Source of the DNA: Lichenicoccus sp965277665
Lineage (GTDB): Bacteria; Pseudomonadota; Alphaproteobacteria; Acetobacterales; Acetobacteraceae
Direction: 5' to 3'
Length of the DNA: 64,000 nucleotides
Assembly (NCBI RefSeq): GCF_965277665.1
Contig: NZ_OZ255835.1
Coordinates: 2,232,001-2,296,000, forward strand
The notes beneath the pieces are model-generated. The model ran no database searches. It saw only the letters and a program-made list of their open reading frames with translations, and was not told the origin of the DNA. Below are positions 34,961 through 43,471 of this stretch, in pieces. The first letter of the stretch is position 1. The number at the start of each line of letters is the position of its first letter. A program made the position numbers and the translations under genes.

Positions 34961-35000
34961 CCGATGCTAGACCGGACGCCCCGATGCTAGACCGGACGCC
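34961..35000 (+). repeat. exact 20-bp tandem duplication before thyX
   Basis: CCGATGCTAGACCGGACGCC occurs twice in direct succession (34961-34980, 34981-35000) and touches the thyX ATG at 35001. It therefore occupies the place where the ribosome-binding site should be, and no clear one is visible. Confidence 0.9.
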
Positions 35001-35939
35001 ATGACGCCAGACCACGACCTGTCCGCCGACGCCCGCGACGCCACCCAGCCGACGCGCCGGGCGACCGTGCCGGCGCTTGAGGCCATGCTGCAGACGGCGC
35101 TGCCGGTGCTCGACCATGGCTTCGTGCGGGTCGTGGACTATATGGGCGACGACGGCGCCATCGTGCAGGCGGCCCGCGTCTCGTACGGGCGCGGCACCCG
35201 CAAGGTGAGCGAGGATGCCGGGCTGATCCGCTACCTGATGCGCCACCGGCACTCGACGCCGTTCGAGATGTGCGAGATCAAGTACCATGTGAAGCTGCCG
35301 ATCTTCGTGGCGCGCCAGTGGATCCGCCACCGGATGGCCAGCGTGAACGAGGTCTCGGCGCGCTACTCCGTGCTGGACCGCGAATTCTACATCCCCGAGC
35401 CGCGGCACCTCGCCGCCCAGAGTGTCAGCAACCGCCAGGGCCGCGGATCTGTGCTCGAAGGGGACGCGGCCGCAGCAGTGCTCGACCTGCTGCGCGAGGA
35501 TGCCGGCCGCTGCCACGACCACTACGAACTGATGCTCGGCGAGGGCGGTTCCCCCGAGGCCCCGGAGGTCGGCTACGGCCTGGCGCGCGAACTGGCACGC
35601 ATGAACCTGACGCTCAACACCTATACCCAGTGGTACTGGAAGGCCGACCTGCACAATCTGCTCGGCTTCCTGTCGCTGCGACTCGATGCGCACGCGCAGT
35701 ACGAGATCCGGGTCTATGCGGAGGCGATGCTGCAGACCGTCCGCGCCTGGGTGCCGGTCGCCTGCGCGGCGTTCGAGGAGTACCGGCTCGGCGCCTTTAC
35801 GTTCTCCGCCTCGATGCTGGCGGTACTGCGGCGCCAGCTCGCCGGCGAGACGGTGGCGCAGCCGCAGAGCGGCCTCAGCCGGCGCGAGTGGGACGAGATG
35901 CAGGCCGTGCTGGCCGCGGTCCCGCCGGCGCCCGGGTGA
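35001..35939 (+). CDS. thyX: flavin-dependent thymidylate synthase
   Basis: A 312-residue FAD enzyme that makes dTMP from dUMP with methylene-THF. The ThyX signature RHRMASVNEVS (RHRx7S) lies near residue 112, with WIRHR, SARYSVLDREFYIPE and NTYTQWYWKADLHN in support. The first 30 residues are variable. The next gene begins inside its stop codon (GTGA). Confidence 0.95.
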   Translation: MTPDHDLSADARDATQPTRRATVPALEAMLQTALPVLDHGFVRVVDYMGDDGAIVQAARVSYGRGTRKVSEDAGLIRYLMRHRHSTPFEMCEIKYHVKLPIFVARQWIRHRMASVNEVSARYSVLDREFYIPEPRHLAAQSVSNRQGRGSVLEGDAAAAVLDLLREDAGRCHDHYELMLGEGGSPEAPEVGYGLARELARMNLTLNTYTQWYWKADLHNLLGFLSLRLDAHAQYEIRVYAEAMLQTVRAWVPVACAAFEEYRLGAFTFSASMLAVLRRQLAGETVAQPQSGLSRREWDEMQAVLAAVPPAPG

Positions 35940-36133
35940 GAGACGATCCGGAACGCCGGCCACCGCCGCCGCTGACCTCCGGGCGGCGGCTGCCGGACTT
36001 CACCCCCTGGATCGTGCTTGTGGCACTGCTCGGGCTGATGGCGCTCGGCCTCTATCTGTTCCCGATGGTCAAGTCGTACATGAACTACCAGGACTGCGTC
36101 GGCAGCGGGCGGGTCGATTGCGCCAGTCGCTGA
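35936..36133 (+). CDS. small single-pass membrane protein downstream of thyX
   Basis: A 65-residue frame starting with GTG overlapping the thyX TGA by four bases. A Pro/Arg-rich N-terminus leads to one membrane helix (TPWIVLVALLGLMALGLYLF), then a short tail with two Cys (NYQDCVGSGRVDCASR) that would lie in the periplasm. The coupling overlap and clear helix support a real gene; function unknown. Confidence 0.6.
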   Translation: MRDDPERRPPPPLTSGRRLPDFTPWIVLVALLGLMALGLYLFPMVKSYMNYQDCVGSGRVDCASR

Positions 36134-36143
36134 GCGCGCGGGA

Positions 36144-37229
36144 TCAGGTCTCGAGCCGCAGCGCCGCCGCCACCCTGCCGGCCAGCACCGCGTAGGCGCG
36201 GCCTGCGTCGCTGTCCGGCGCCGAGGCCATGATCGGGGTGCCGGCATCCGAGCTGGTGCGTATGTCGAGCAGCAGCGGGATCTCGGCCAGGAACGGCACC
36301 CCCAGCGCTTGCGCCTCGCGCCGCGCGCCGCCATGGCCGAACAGCTCGGTGCGATGGCCGCACGCCGGGCAGCAGAAGAACGACATGTTCTCGACGATGC
36401 CCAGCACCGGCACGTTGGTCTTCTCGAACATCGCCACCCCGCGGCGCGCATCGAGCAGCGCGATGTCCTGCGGCGTCGAGACGATCACCGCCCCCGCCAA
36501 GGATACCTTCTGCGCCATGGTCAGCTGCGCGTCGCCGGTGCCGGGCGGCATGTCCACCACCAGCACGTCGAGCGCACCCCACGCGACCTCGCCGATGAGC
36601 TGGACCAGCGCGCCCATCACCATCGGCCCGCGCCAGATCATCGCGGTGCGTTCCTCGACCAGGAACCCCATCGACATCGCCCGGATGCCCCAGGCCTCGA
36701 TCGGCAGCATGCGCTTGTCCTGCAGCTCGGGGCGCGTGGTGATGCCCAGCATGCGCGGCAGGCTCGGGCCGTGGATGTCGGCATCCAGCAGCCCGACCGC
36801 GAGGCCGCGCCGGGCGAGCCCGACCGCGAGGTTGACCGCGGTGGTGGACTTCCCGACGCCGCCCTTGCCGGAGGCGACTGCCACGATCCGCTTCACCTCG
36901 GGTAGCAGCTTGCCCTCGGGCGCGGCGGCGCCAAGCTTGAGCGGCGCATGCGAGGGAGCGGGAGCCGCGGCAGCCGCTGGGCGATGTGCAGTGAGGAGCA
37001 CGGTCGCATTCACGACCCCGCGCACCGCGCGCACCGCCGCCTCGGCCGCCGCCGCGACACGCTCCATTGCGGGCTGTTCCTCCCGCGCGGCGAGCAGCGC
37101 CAGATGCACCAGGCCGCCGCGCACGACCAGGCTGTCGATGCGGCCGCTGGACGGCAGCGGACGCCGGCTGGCGGGATCGATCACCGCCTGAAGGGCGCGC
37201 AGCACCGTTGCCTCGTCGAGTTCGGCCAT
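36144..37229 (-). CDS. mrp: Mrp/NBP35-family Fe-S cluster carrier ATPase
   Basis: A 361-residue P-loop protein (ApbC/Mrp). The N-terminal MIP18/DUF59-like domain covers residues 1-85. The deviant Walker A loop is VASGKGGVGKSTTAVNL (about residue 113). The cluster-binding CxxC is in FCCPACGHRTELFG. It loads Fe-S clusters onto apo-proteins. It ends ten bases from the convergent small membrane protein gene and is divergent from opgC. Confidence 0.94.
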   Translation of the reverse strand: MAELDEATVLRALQAVIDPASRRPLPSSGRIDSLVVRGGLVHLALLAAREEQPAMERVAAAAEAAVRAVRGVVNATVLLTAHRPAAAAAPAPSHAPLKLGAAAPEGKLLPEVKRIVAVASGKGGVGKSTTAVNLAVGLARRGLAVGLLDADIHGPSLPRMLGITTRPELQDKRMLPIEAWGIRAMSMGFLVEERTAMIWRGPMVMGALVQLIGEVAWGALDVLVVDMPPGTGDAQLTMAQKVSLAGAVIVSTPQDIALLDARRGVAMFEKTNVPVLGIVENMSFFCCPACGHRTELFGHGGARREAQALGVPFLAEIPLLLDIRTSSDAGTPIMASAPDSDAGRAYAVLAGRVAAALRLET

Positions 37230-37370
37230 GTTTTTCCCCTGAGGCGGTGCGCCGGATGAAACAACCCGGCCGCCGGATGTGACTTAAGGTAAGGTGGCCA
37301 GCGACGCACTGGAAGCGGACGCACCGCCTTCCCTATCTGAGTTGCGATGCATGCAGGAGCCGGACAACGG

Positions 37371-38639
37371 ATGACGCAATCCAGCGCCCCAGCTTCCGGC
37401 GGCGCGCCCGCAGTCGCTCCCGGAGCGGCCCCGCGCCCGGGCCGCGATCACCGGGTCGACGCCCTGCGCGGCGTGGCGCTGGCGATGATGTTCGTCGACC
37501 ACATCCCCGACAACGTGCTCAACCGGATCACGCTGCGCAATCTCGGCTTCTGCGACGCCGCCGAGATCTTCGTGCTGCTCGCGGGCTTCGCCTCGATGCT
37601 GGCCTATGGCCGCGCCTTCGCCCGCGAGAGCGTGCGCTCGGCGATGTCCAGGCTGCTGCGGCGCTGCGGCAAGCTCTACCTCTACCAGGTCGGCATGCTG
37701 CTGGTGAGCATCGGCGTCATCACCCAGTGGCGGCTGATCCACTGGGTGCCGGTCGACTTCCTGGAGCCGGAGCTGGCGCATGGCTGGACCAGCCTGTGGC
37801 GGGCGATGACGCTGATGGCGCTGCCCGGCAACCTCAACATCCTGCCGCTCTACATCCTGCTGCTGCTGCTGTTCCCGGTGATCTACTGGGTGTCGCGGCG
37901 CTCCGGATGGCTGACGCTGGCGCTCAGCGGCGGCGCCTGGCTGATGGTCAACCTCGATCCGGCGCTCAACCTGCCGAACTGGCTCGACCCGGACGGCTGG
38001 TACTTCAACCCGTTCGCCTGGCAGTTCCTGTTCACGCTGGGCGCACTCGCGGCGAGCGTGACCCAGGCGCGCGGCGGCGACCTGCCGCGATACCGCCTGC
38101 TGGTGGCGTTCTGCTGGGGCTACCTCGGCTTCAGCGCCGTGCAGGCCTTCCCGTGGGCGCAATGGCACCTGCCGAACCTCGCGCCGTTCGACATCGACCC
38201 GCCGCTGAAGACGCCGCTCTCGCCGCTGCGCCTGATCGACGTGCTCTCGATCTTCTACCTGGTGCAGAGCAGCCCGCTGATGCAGCGCTTCGCCTCCGGC
38301 CGCGCCGGCCAGGTGCTGGCGGTGCTGGGCCGGCACTCGCTGGAGGTGTTCTCCGCCGGCACCCTGCTCGACCTGCTCGCCAAGCTGCTGTTCGCCACCT
38401 TCGGCTCCCACTGGGCGCTGCAGATCGGCATCAACGTGGTCGGGCTGGGCACGCTGTACCTGCTGGCGCGCGCGCTGGACCGGCGCAAGGCCCTGCGCAA
38501 GCAGGCCCAGAAACGTACAACCGGACGCACAACCGGACGCACAACCGGACGCACGACCGAACGCAAGGCGGAGCAGCGCCAGCAGGCGGATGCGAGCGCC
38601 CGCGGCGCTTCCCATCAAGATCCCGTCGCCGCATCCTGA
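37371..38639 (+). CDS. opgC: OpgC-like membrane protein
   Basis: A 422-residue integral membrane protein with about ten helices. The family signature is DALRGVALAMMFVDHIPDNV and CDAAEIFVLLAGFASMLAYG near the N-terminus. OpgC succinylates osmoregulated periplasmic glucans, which fits opgGH at 25.6-29.3 kb. The ATG at 37371 follows AGGAG by 12 bases; an ATG at 37347 is also in frame. The C-terminal tail contains TTGR tandem repeats from a 12-base DNA repeat. Confidence 0.85.
   Translation: MTQSSAPASGGAPAVAPGAAPRPGRDHRVDALRGVALAMMFVDHIPDNVLNRITLRNLGFCDAAEIFVLLAGFASMLAYGRAFARESVRSAMSRLLRRCGKLYLYQVGMLLVSIGVITQWRLIHWVPVDFLEPELAHGWTSLWRAMTLMALPGNLNILPLYILLLLLFPVIYWVSRRSGWLTLALSGGAWLMVNLDPALNLPNWLDPDGWYFNPFAWQFLFTLGALAASVTQARGGDLPRYRLLVAFCWGYLGFSAVQAFPWAQWHLPNLAPFDIDPPLKTPLSPLRLIDVLSIFYLVQSSPLMQRFASGRAGQVLAVLGRHSLEVFSAGTLLDLLAKLLFATFGSHWALQIGINVVGLGTLYLLARALDRRKALRKQAQKRTTGRTTGRTTGRTTERKAEQRQQADASARGASHQDPVAAS
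38517..38564 (+). repeat. 12-bp tandem repeat in opgC tail
   Basis: Three exact copies of ACAACCGGACGC and a fourth with two changes, in frame, encoding TTGR TTGR TTGR TTER in the cytoplasmic C-terminal tail. Confidence 0.92.
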
Positions 38640-38643
38640 CTTC

Positions 38644-39372
38644 ATGCCCGAGACCACGCCGAATCCTGCCCGCGCCCACGATACCGACTCCGCCGCCTTC
38701 TCTGGCGCCTTCGGGTTCGGGCTGTCGCCCGGCCATGTCGCGCGCTCGCGGGGTGCAGTGGCGGCGGGCCGCACGCTGCGCATCACCGTGTTCGGCTCCT
38801 CGACCACCGAAGGCATCGGCGCGTCCGCCCCGATCCACAGCTTCCCGCAGGTGATGCGGGCCAGCCTGGTCGCGTCCGGGATCGCGCCGGTGTCGCTCGC
38901 CAATCACGGGGTCGGCGGCAACAATGCGCGCGACCTGCATGCGCGGCTCGGCGACGTGATCGCGGGCGAGCCCGACCTGGTGCTGTTCCAGACCGGCAGC
39001 AACGACCCGCTGCAGGAGGTTCCCGCGAGCGAGTTCGCGCGGCTGACCCGCGCGGACCTGCTCACGCTGCGCGCACACACCGGTGCCGACCTCGTGCTGG
39101 TCGACCAGCAGCTCTGCCGGATGCTGGAGGAGTGCGAAGCCTTCCCGCCCTATCTCACCGCGCTGCACGAGGCGGGTGCCGCGACCGGGGTGCCGGTGTT
39201 CCCGCGCTACCAGATGATGCAGGGCTGGAGCATGACGCCCGGCATGGATCGCGACCGGCTGTCGCCGGACGGGCTGCACATGGGCGATGCCGGCTACCGG
39301 CTGCTGGGCGAGGCGCTGGCCGGCTGGCTCCGCCTCGCCCTGCTGCACCCGGATGCCCCTGCGACAGCGTGA
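38644..39372 (+). CDS. SGNH/GDSL-type hydrolase
   Basis: A 242-residue esterase-like protein. The nucleophile Ser lies in VFGSSTTEGIG, Gly/Asn blocks are in NHGVGGNNARD and QTGSNDP, and the Asp-His pair is in LSPDGLHMGDAGY. ATG 38644 is five bases after the opgC stop; an in-frame ATG at 38590 with AGG upstream would overlap opgC by 50 bases. Close spacing to opgC raises the possibility that it deacylates or trims decorated glucan, but this is inferred. Confidence 0.82.
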   Translation: MPETTPNPARAHDTDSAAFSGAFGFGLSPGHVARSRGAVAAGRTLRITVFGSSTTEGIGASAPIHSFPQVMRASLVASGIAPVSLANHGVGGNNARDLHARLGDVIAGEPDLVLFQTGSNDPLQEVPASEFARLTRADLLTLRAHTGADLVLVDQQLCRMLEECEAFPPYLTALHEAGAATGVPVFPRYQMMQGWSMTPGMDRDRLSPDGLHMGDAGYRLLGEALAGWLRLALLHPDAPATA

Positions 39373-39460
39373 CTGCGGCTTTTCCACGACGGCGGCGTTA
39401 TGGAAACGCCGCCGCTTCGGCTAGAGAATGGCCCTCCCGATCCCTGAGGACACCCGTTAT

Positions 39461-41050
39461 ATGCGCCCTGCCCCCCGTCCCGCCCGCCTGGGTCTTGCCT
39501 GCCTCGCGGCGGCCCTGCTCCAGGCCGGAGTGCCGGCGGCGACCGTGGCCGGGCTGCCCGCGCCGGCGGTGGCGCGCGGCGCTCCCGACAGTTTCGCCGA
39601 CCTCGCGGCCAGCCTGCTGCCGGCGGTGGTCAACATTTCCTCGACCGAGACGGTCACCAGCGACACCCCGGACGACGACAATGACGACCAGGGCGGCGGC
39701 GGCGGTGGCGACCAAGGCGGCGGCGGCGGCGGCGGACCGGGCCCGAACATCCCGGCATTCCCGCCCGGCTCGCCGTTCGAGAAGTTCTTCCACGACTTCA
39801 TGAACCGCCAGAACCAGGGCAGCCCGAACGCGCCGCCGCGCAAGATGCAGGCGCTCGGCTCCGGCTTCATCGTCGATCCGTCCGGCATCATCGTCACCAA
39901 CAACCATGTCATCAGCGGCGCCGAGGAGATCACCGTCACGTTGCAGGACAACACGGTGCTGAAGGCCAAGCTGATCGGCCATGACGACCGCACCGACCTC
40001 GCCGTGCTGCAGGTCCATACCGACCACAAGCTCACCGCGGTGAGCTTCGGCGACAGCGACAAGTCGCGGGTCGGAGACTGGGTGCTGGCGATCGGCAACC
40101 CGTTCGGGCTGTCCGGCACCGTCACCGCCGGCATCATCTCGTCGCGCGGGCGCGACATCCAGCAGGGCCCGTACGACGACTTCATCCAGACCGACGCCCC
40201 GATCAACAAGGGCAACTCGGGTGGCCCGCTGTTCAACATGGACGGCCAGGTGATCGGCATCAACACCGCGATCTACTCGCCGTCGGGCGGCTCGATCGGC
40301 ATCGGCTTCGCGATCCCGGCCAGCGAGGCGCGGCTGATCATCGAGCAGCTGCGTCGCTTCGGCCATGCCAAGCGCGGCTGGATCGGCGTGCGCATCCAGG
40401 ACGTGACCCAGGACATCGCCGACAGCCTCGGCCTGAAGACCGCGCACGGCGCGCTGATCGCCGGCGTCGAGCCGAAGGGGCCGGCGGAAAAGGCCGGCCT
40501 GCGCAGCGGCGACGTGATCCTGCAGCTCGACGGCAAGGACGTGGACGGTCGCAGCCTGCCGCGGCGGGTGGCGGAGACCCCGGTCGGCGATGCCGGCCAG
40601 TTCGCGATCTGGCGCGACGGCCGCCGGCAGGCGCTGACCATCCCGATCGGCGAGTTCCCCGAGCAGCCGGCCCAGGCCGCCAGCAAGCCTAGCCCGAAGC
40701 CGCAGCCCGCCACCTCGATGACGCTGCCGTCGCTCGGCATGAAGGTGGCGCCGATCACGCCGGCGCTGCGCCAGAAATACCAGCTCTCCGATGGCCAGAA
40801 GGGCGTGGTGATCACCGACGTGTCGCAGGATGGCGTTGCCGCCGACCGCGGTCTGCGGCCGGGCGACGTGGTGGTCGAGGTGCAGCAGACCGATGTCGCG
40901 ACGCCGGCCGCCCTGCAGGAGCAGATCGACCGCGCGCGTCGGGCGAAGCGCGCCTCGGTGCTGATGCTGGTGCAGGATGGCGATGCGATCCGCTTCGTGC
41001 CGCTGCCGGTCGGGTCCGGCAAGTCCGGCGGCCTGAAGGATAAGGGCTGA
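39461..41050 (+). CDS. DegP/HtrA-type periplasmic serine protease
   Basis: A 529-residue exported protease/chaperone. Signal peptide residues 1-39. The trypsin-like triad is visible: NNHVISGAEE (His), DRTDLAVLQV (Asp) and NKGNSGGPLFNMDG (Ser). Two PDZ domains follow, roughly 320-410 and 430-525. A Gly/Asp/Asn-rich low-complexity stretch (about residues 70-95) precedes the catalytic domain and is longer than usual. It could be DegP or DegQ/MucD; no partner genes decide this. Confidence 0.92.
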   Translation: MRPAPRPARLGLACLAAALLQAGVPAATVAGLPAPAVARGAPDSFADLAASLLPAVVNISSTETVTSDTPDDDNDDQGGGGGGDQGGGGGGGPGPNIPAFPPGSPFEKFFHDFMNRQNQGSPNAPPRKMQALGSGFIVDPSGIIVTNNHVISGAEEITVTLQDNTVLKAKLIGHDDRTDLAVLQVHTDHKLTAVSFGDSDKSRVGDWVLAIGNPFGLSGTVTAGIISSRGRDIQQGPYDDFIQTDAPINKGNSGGPLFNMDGQVIGINTAIYSPSGGSIGIGFAIPASEARLIIEQLRRFGHAKRGWIGVRIQDVTQDIADSLGLKTAHGALIAGVEPKGPAEKAGLRSGDVILQLDGKDVDGRSLPRRVAETPVGDAGQFAIWRDGRRQALTIPIGEFPEQPAQAASKPSPKPQPATSMTLPSLGMKVAPITPALRQKYQLSDGQKGVVITDVSQDGVAADRGLRPGDVVVEVQQTDVATPAALQEQIDRARRAKRASVLMLVQDGDAIRFVPLPVGSGKSGGLKDKG

Positions 41051-41063
41051 CCAAATCAGCTTA

Positions 41064-41165
41064 GAGCATGATGCATACATCATGCTCCGCTAGAGAGTGA
41101 AATAGAGCAGCTTCATGAGTTAGTTGGCATCGCAGAGCGATTCCAACTAACGTCATGCTGCTCTA
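41064..41165. repeat. two-hairpin palindromic element, copy 1
   Basis: Hairpin 1 is GAGCATGATGCATACATCATGCTC (41064-41087), shown here by its arms GAGCATGATG/CATCATGCTC. A short linker leads to hairpin 2 (41103-41165), bounded by TAGAGCAGC and GCTGCTCTA, with stem GTTAGTTGG/CCAACTAAC around a CATCGCAGAGCGATT loop. It fills the 142-base gap after the protease gene. Confidence 0.8.
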
Positions 41166-41192
41166 GGGCTAAGCCTGCCGGGGGGTCCGGAC

Positions 41193-42248
41193 ATGATCTT
41201 CCAGGCTGTCAGCCAACAGCATCGGGCGTGGCTGCGCCAGGCGGCGCGGACCCTGGTGTCGGTGTTCCTGTCCGCGGCAGTCTCGCAACTCTTCGGCCTG
41301 CGCGAGGCACCCTGGGCGCTGATCACCGCGGCCATCGTCACCTCGAGCAGCGTCACCGGCACCTGGACCGCCGGCCGCGACCAGATCACGGGCACCCTGA
41401 TCGGCGCGGCCGCCGGGGCCAGCGCCATTGGCCTCGAACTGCTCGGCTACCCGAGGATGCCGGTGTTCTGGGTCATGCTGGCGCCGCTCGCCCTGCTGGC
41501 CGCCGCCCGGCCGACGCTGCGGCTGAGCTGCGTGACGCTGGTGGTGGTGTTCCTGTTTCCGTCGCCCGGCCATCCGTTCGACCGGCCGATCGACCGCGTC
41601 GCGGCGATCCTGACCGGCGCGCTGGTGTCCCTGGTGGTCTCGTTCGTGGTGTTCCGCTCGCGGGCGCGGGCGCAGGCCTTCGGCAGTGCCCGCGAGATGC
41701 TGGGCGTCCTGCGGCAACTGCTCGAGGAGGTTATGAGCGGCCGCGGCCCGGCGGCCACGCGCGACGCCCTGAACGACACCGCCATCGCCGCCCTGCGCGG
41801 CCTCGCGGATGCGGTGCTCGAGGCCCGGCGCGAGCATGTCAGCGCGCTCGAGCAGGCCGACCCGCTGCTGGTCCGCCTGGTGCCGATGCTGCGCCGGCTG
41901 CAGAGCGACGTGCTGTTCGTGACCCGCGCGATGGACGAGCTTCCCGATGCGACCCGGCTGCGTGACACCCTGGCCTGTGCCAGCCAGGCGCTGACGGAGG
42001 TGTTCGACGGCCTCGCCCGGCGCTGCCAGGCCATCGAGCAGGGTGCGCGCAGCGTCCAGGCGCCGGGCGACGGTGCCGCCGAGATCGCCAATCTCGACGA
42101 CACGCTGGCCTCGCTGGGGGATACCGCCGGGGTGCCGCTGCGCTTCACCCTGCAGATGCTGCGCCGCGACCTCGACGACATGGAGACCGCGATCCTGCAG
42201 GATGGCCAGGAGGGGGCTGCGGGCGTACCGATTGGTGTGGCTGCCTGA
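41193..42248 (+). CDS. FUSC-like inner-membrane protein
   Basis: A 351-residue protein. The N-terminal half has about six membrane helices (AARTLVSVFLSAAVSQLFGL, WALITAAIVTSSSVTGTWTA, LSCVTLVVVFLFPSPGHPFD); the C-terminal half is cytoplasmic and helical. It matches the fusaric-acid-resistance/aromatic-acid exporter superfamily in layout but is about half the length of AaeB. Role in export is inferred. Confidence 0.75.
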   Translation: MIFQAVSQQHRAWLRQAARTLVSVFLSAAVSQLFGLREAPWALITAAIVTSSSVTGTWTAGRDQITGTLIGAAAGASAIGLELLGYPRMPVFWVMLAPLALLAAARPTLRLSCVTLVVVFLFPSPGHPFDRPIDRVAAILTGALVSLVVSFVVFRSRARAQAFGSAREMLGVLRQLLEEVMSGRGPAATRDALNDTAIAALRGLADAVLEARREHVSALEQADPLLVRLVPMLRRLQSDVLFVTRAMDELPDATRLRDTLACASQALTEVFDGLARRCQAIEQGARSVQAPGDGAAEIANLDDTLASLGDTAGVPLRFTLQMLRRDLDDMETAILQDGQEGAAGVPIGVAA

Positions 42249-42299
42249 TTTCTGGTTGGGAGACGCTGTTGAAACCTGTGGTTTGCGGGGTGGTGCTGG

Positions 42300-42585
42300 T
42301 CACAGCGAGTTCAGGTAGGCGACTAACTCGCTTCCATTTCGCGCCAGCAGATAGTTCCACTTTCCAAAGCGGCCTGTTGCGTTTACCGCGGCGCACCAGC
42401 GGACCGCCGCCTGCGCTTTGATGTCGGCAGTGCCTTCCCAGTCAGCGCCCTTGATCTCTGTGATCAGGTAGCGATCGTCTTCGCACGCCATTCGTGCCAG
42501 CTTTCCTTGCTCGGAACCGGGGCGCCGCTCCGACTTCGGGGCGCGCTACCGCTTCCTGCTTATGGCGGTAGTCTTTGGTGGAAAC
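42300..42585 (-). pseudogene. scar of a type III-like restriction-modification module (mod N-terminus joined to res C-terminus)
   Basis: On the minus strand, 42585 to about 42500 encodes STKDYRHKQEAVARPEVG, which resembles the N-terminus of site-specific DNA methyltransferases. In another frame, from about 42550 to the TGA at 42300, the sequence ends EIKGADWEGTADIKAQAAVR WCAAVNATG (split here), resembling the PD-(D/E)XK C-terminus of type III Res subunits. A TAG precedes it in frame. The simplest reading is a large internal deletion plus frameshift. Both family matches are from memory of motif patterns. Confidence 0.4.
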
Positions 42586-42730
42586 GGCGGGGTCTGCTCC
42601 CGTGGTAGCAGCACGGCGGGACGGAGAGCGCGTCACGCGGGGCATCAGACGATCGCCGCATTCAGGCGGTCGGCAGCTACGCCCGTGCCACCCCGAGGCT
42701 TCGGTGGATGGGCATTCTGCGTCATTCTGA

Positions 42731-43159
42731 TCATCCGTTGGCCGCTTTCCACGGGTCGATGATCTCGATGCCGCAGCCGTGGAAATCGGAGACGTTTCTC
42801 GTGGCAAGCGAAGCGCCGCGTGAGCGCGCTATGGCGGCGGTCTGGGCGTCGGCTTGCGAGATGGGTTTGCCGGCTTGCCGCCGCTCCGCTGCAAGGACAG
42901 CAAAAGCCTGCGCTGCCAGGCTGTCAAAGGGGAGGACCCGGCCGCCGAAATCCTCCTCCAGCATTCCCCTGACCTCGGCCGTGAGCGCGGCGCGGCGCTT
43001 GCCAGCCGGCAGCAGCGCCACGCCATAAAGCAGCTCGGCCTCGGTGATCGCGGAGATGAACACGCTGGCGTCCGGCTGTCCTGCGAGCCACTCTTCGACT
43101 GCGGGGCTCGGGACCACACGCATCAACTCGGATAGAATGTTGGTGTCGAGCAAGATCAC
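42731..43159 (-). CDS. PIN-domain toxin (VapC/FitB type)
   Basis: A 142-residue ribonuclease-like toxin. Acidic positions fit the PIN fold: MILLDTNILSELMR (first Asp), SAITEAELLYGVALL (Glu) and QADAQTAAIARSRGASLATRN (Asp cluster; shown in part). The GTG start overlaps the antitoxin TGA by four bases. The length and NILSELMR motif favour the FitB subgroup. Confidence 0.9.
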   Translation of the reverse strand: MILLDTNILSELMRVVPSPAVEEWLAGQPDASVFISAITEAELLYGVALLPAGKRRAALTAEVRGMLEEDFGGRVLPFDSLAAQAFAVLAAERRQAGKPISQADAQTAAIARSRGASLATRNVSDFHGCGIEIIDPWKAANG

Positions 43160-43404
43160 GGTCCGAAGGACGGCGGCTCGCGCATCGGCTCGCGCGTCAT
43201 CGCAGGCAGCTCGACCCCACCGAGATGACTGAAGCGGGCGCGGATCGAAGCGACGAGACTGCCGGGCCGGGCCGGCTCTCGATTAAGGGCCGAGCGGAGG
43301 ATGTCGCGTGCCTCGTCCTCCATCGAGCGCCCATGGAAGGCCGCCTGGACGCGCAGACGCGACTTGAGCGCATCCTCGATGTTGCGGATCGTGATACTGG
43401 CCAT
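43156..43404 (-). CDS. FitA/VapB-type ribbon-helix-helix antitoxin
   Basis: An 82-residue DNA-binding antitoxin. MASITIRNIEDALKSRLRVQ forms the ribbon-helix-helix; HGRSMEDEARDILRSAL is the FitA signature. The acidic/hydrophobic tail should wrap the toxin. I chose ATG 43404; an upstream in-frame start at 43458 adds unrelated residues. Autorepression of the pair is expected for the family. Confidence 0.9.
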   Translation of the reverse strand: MASITIRNIEDALKSRLRVQAAFHGRSMEDEARDILRSALNREPARPGSLVASIRARFSHLGGVELPAMTREPMREPPSFGP

Positions 43405-43471
43405 CAGTCGTCCTGTCATCAATGATTGCAAGTTAATCGATGATCTCAGAACCGACAATCAAAACGATGCA

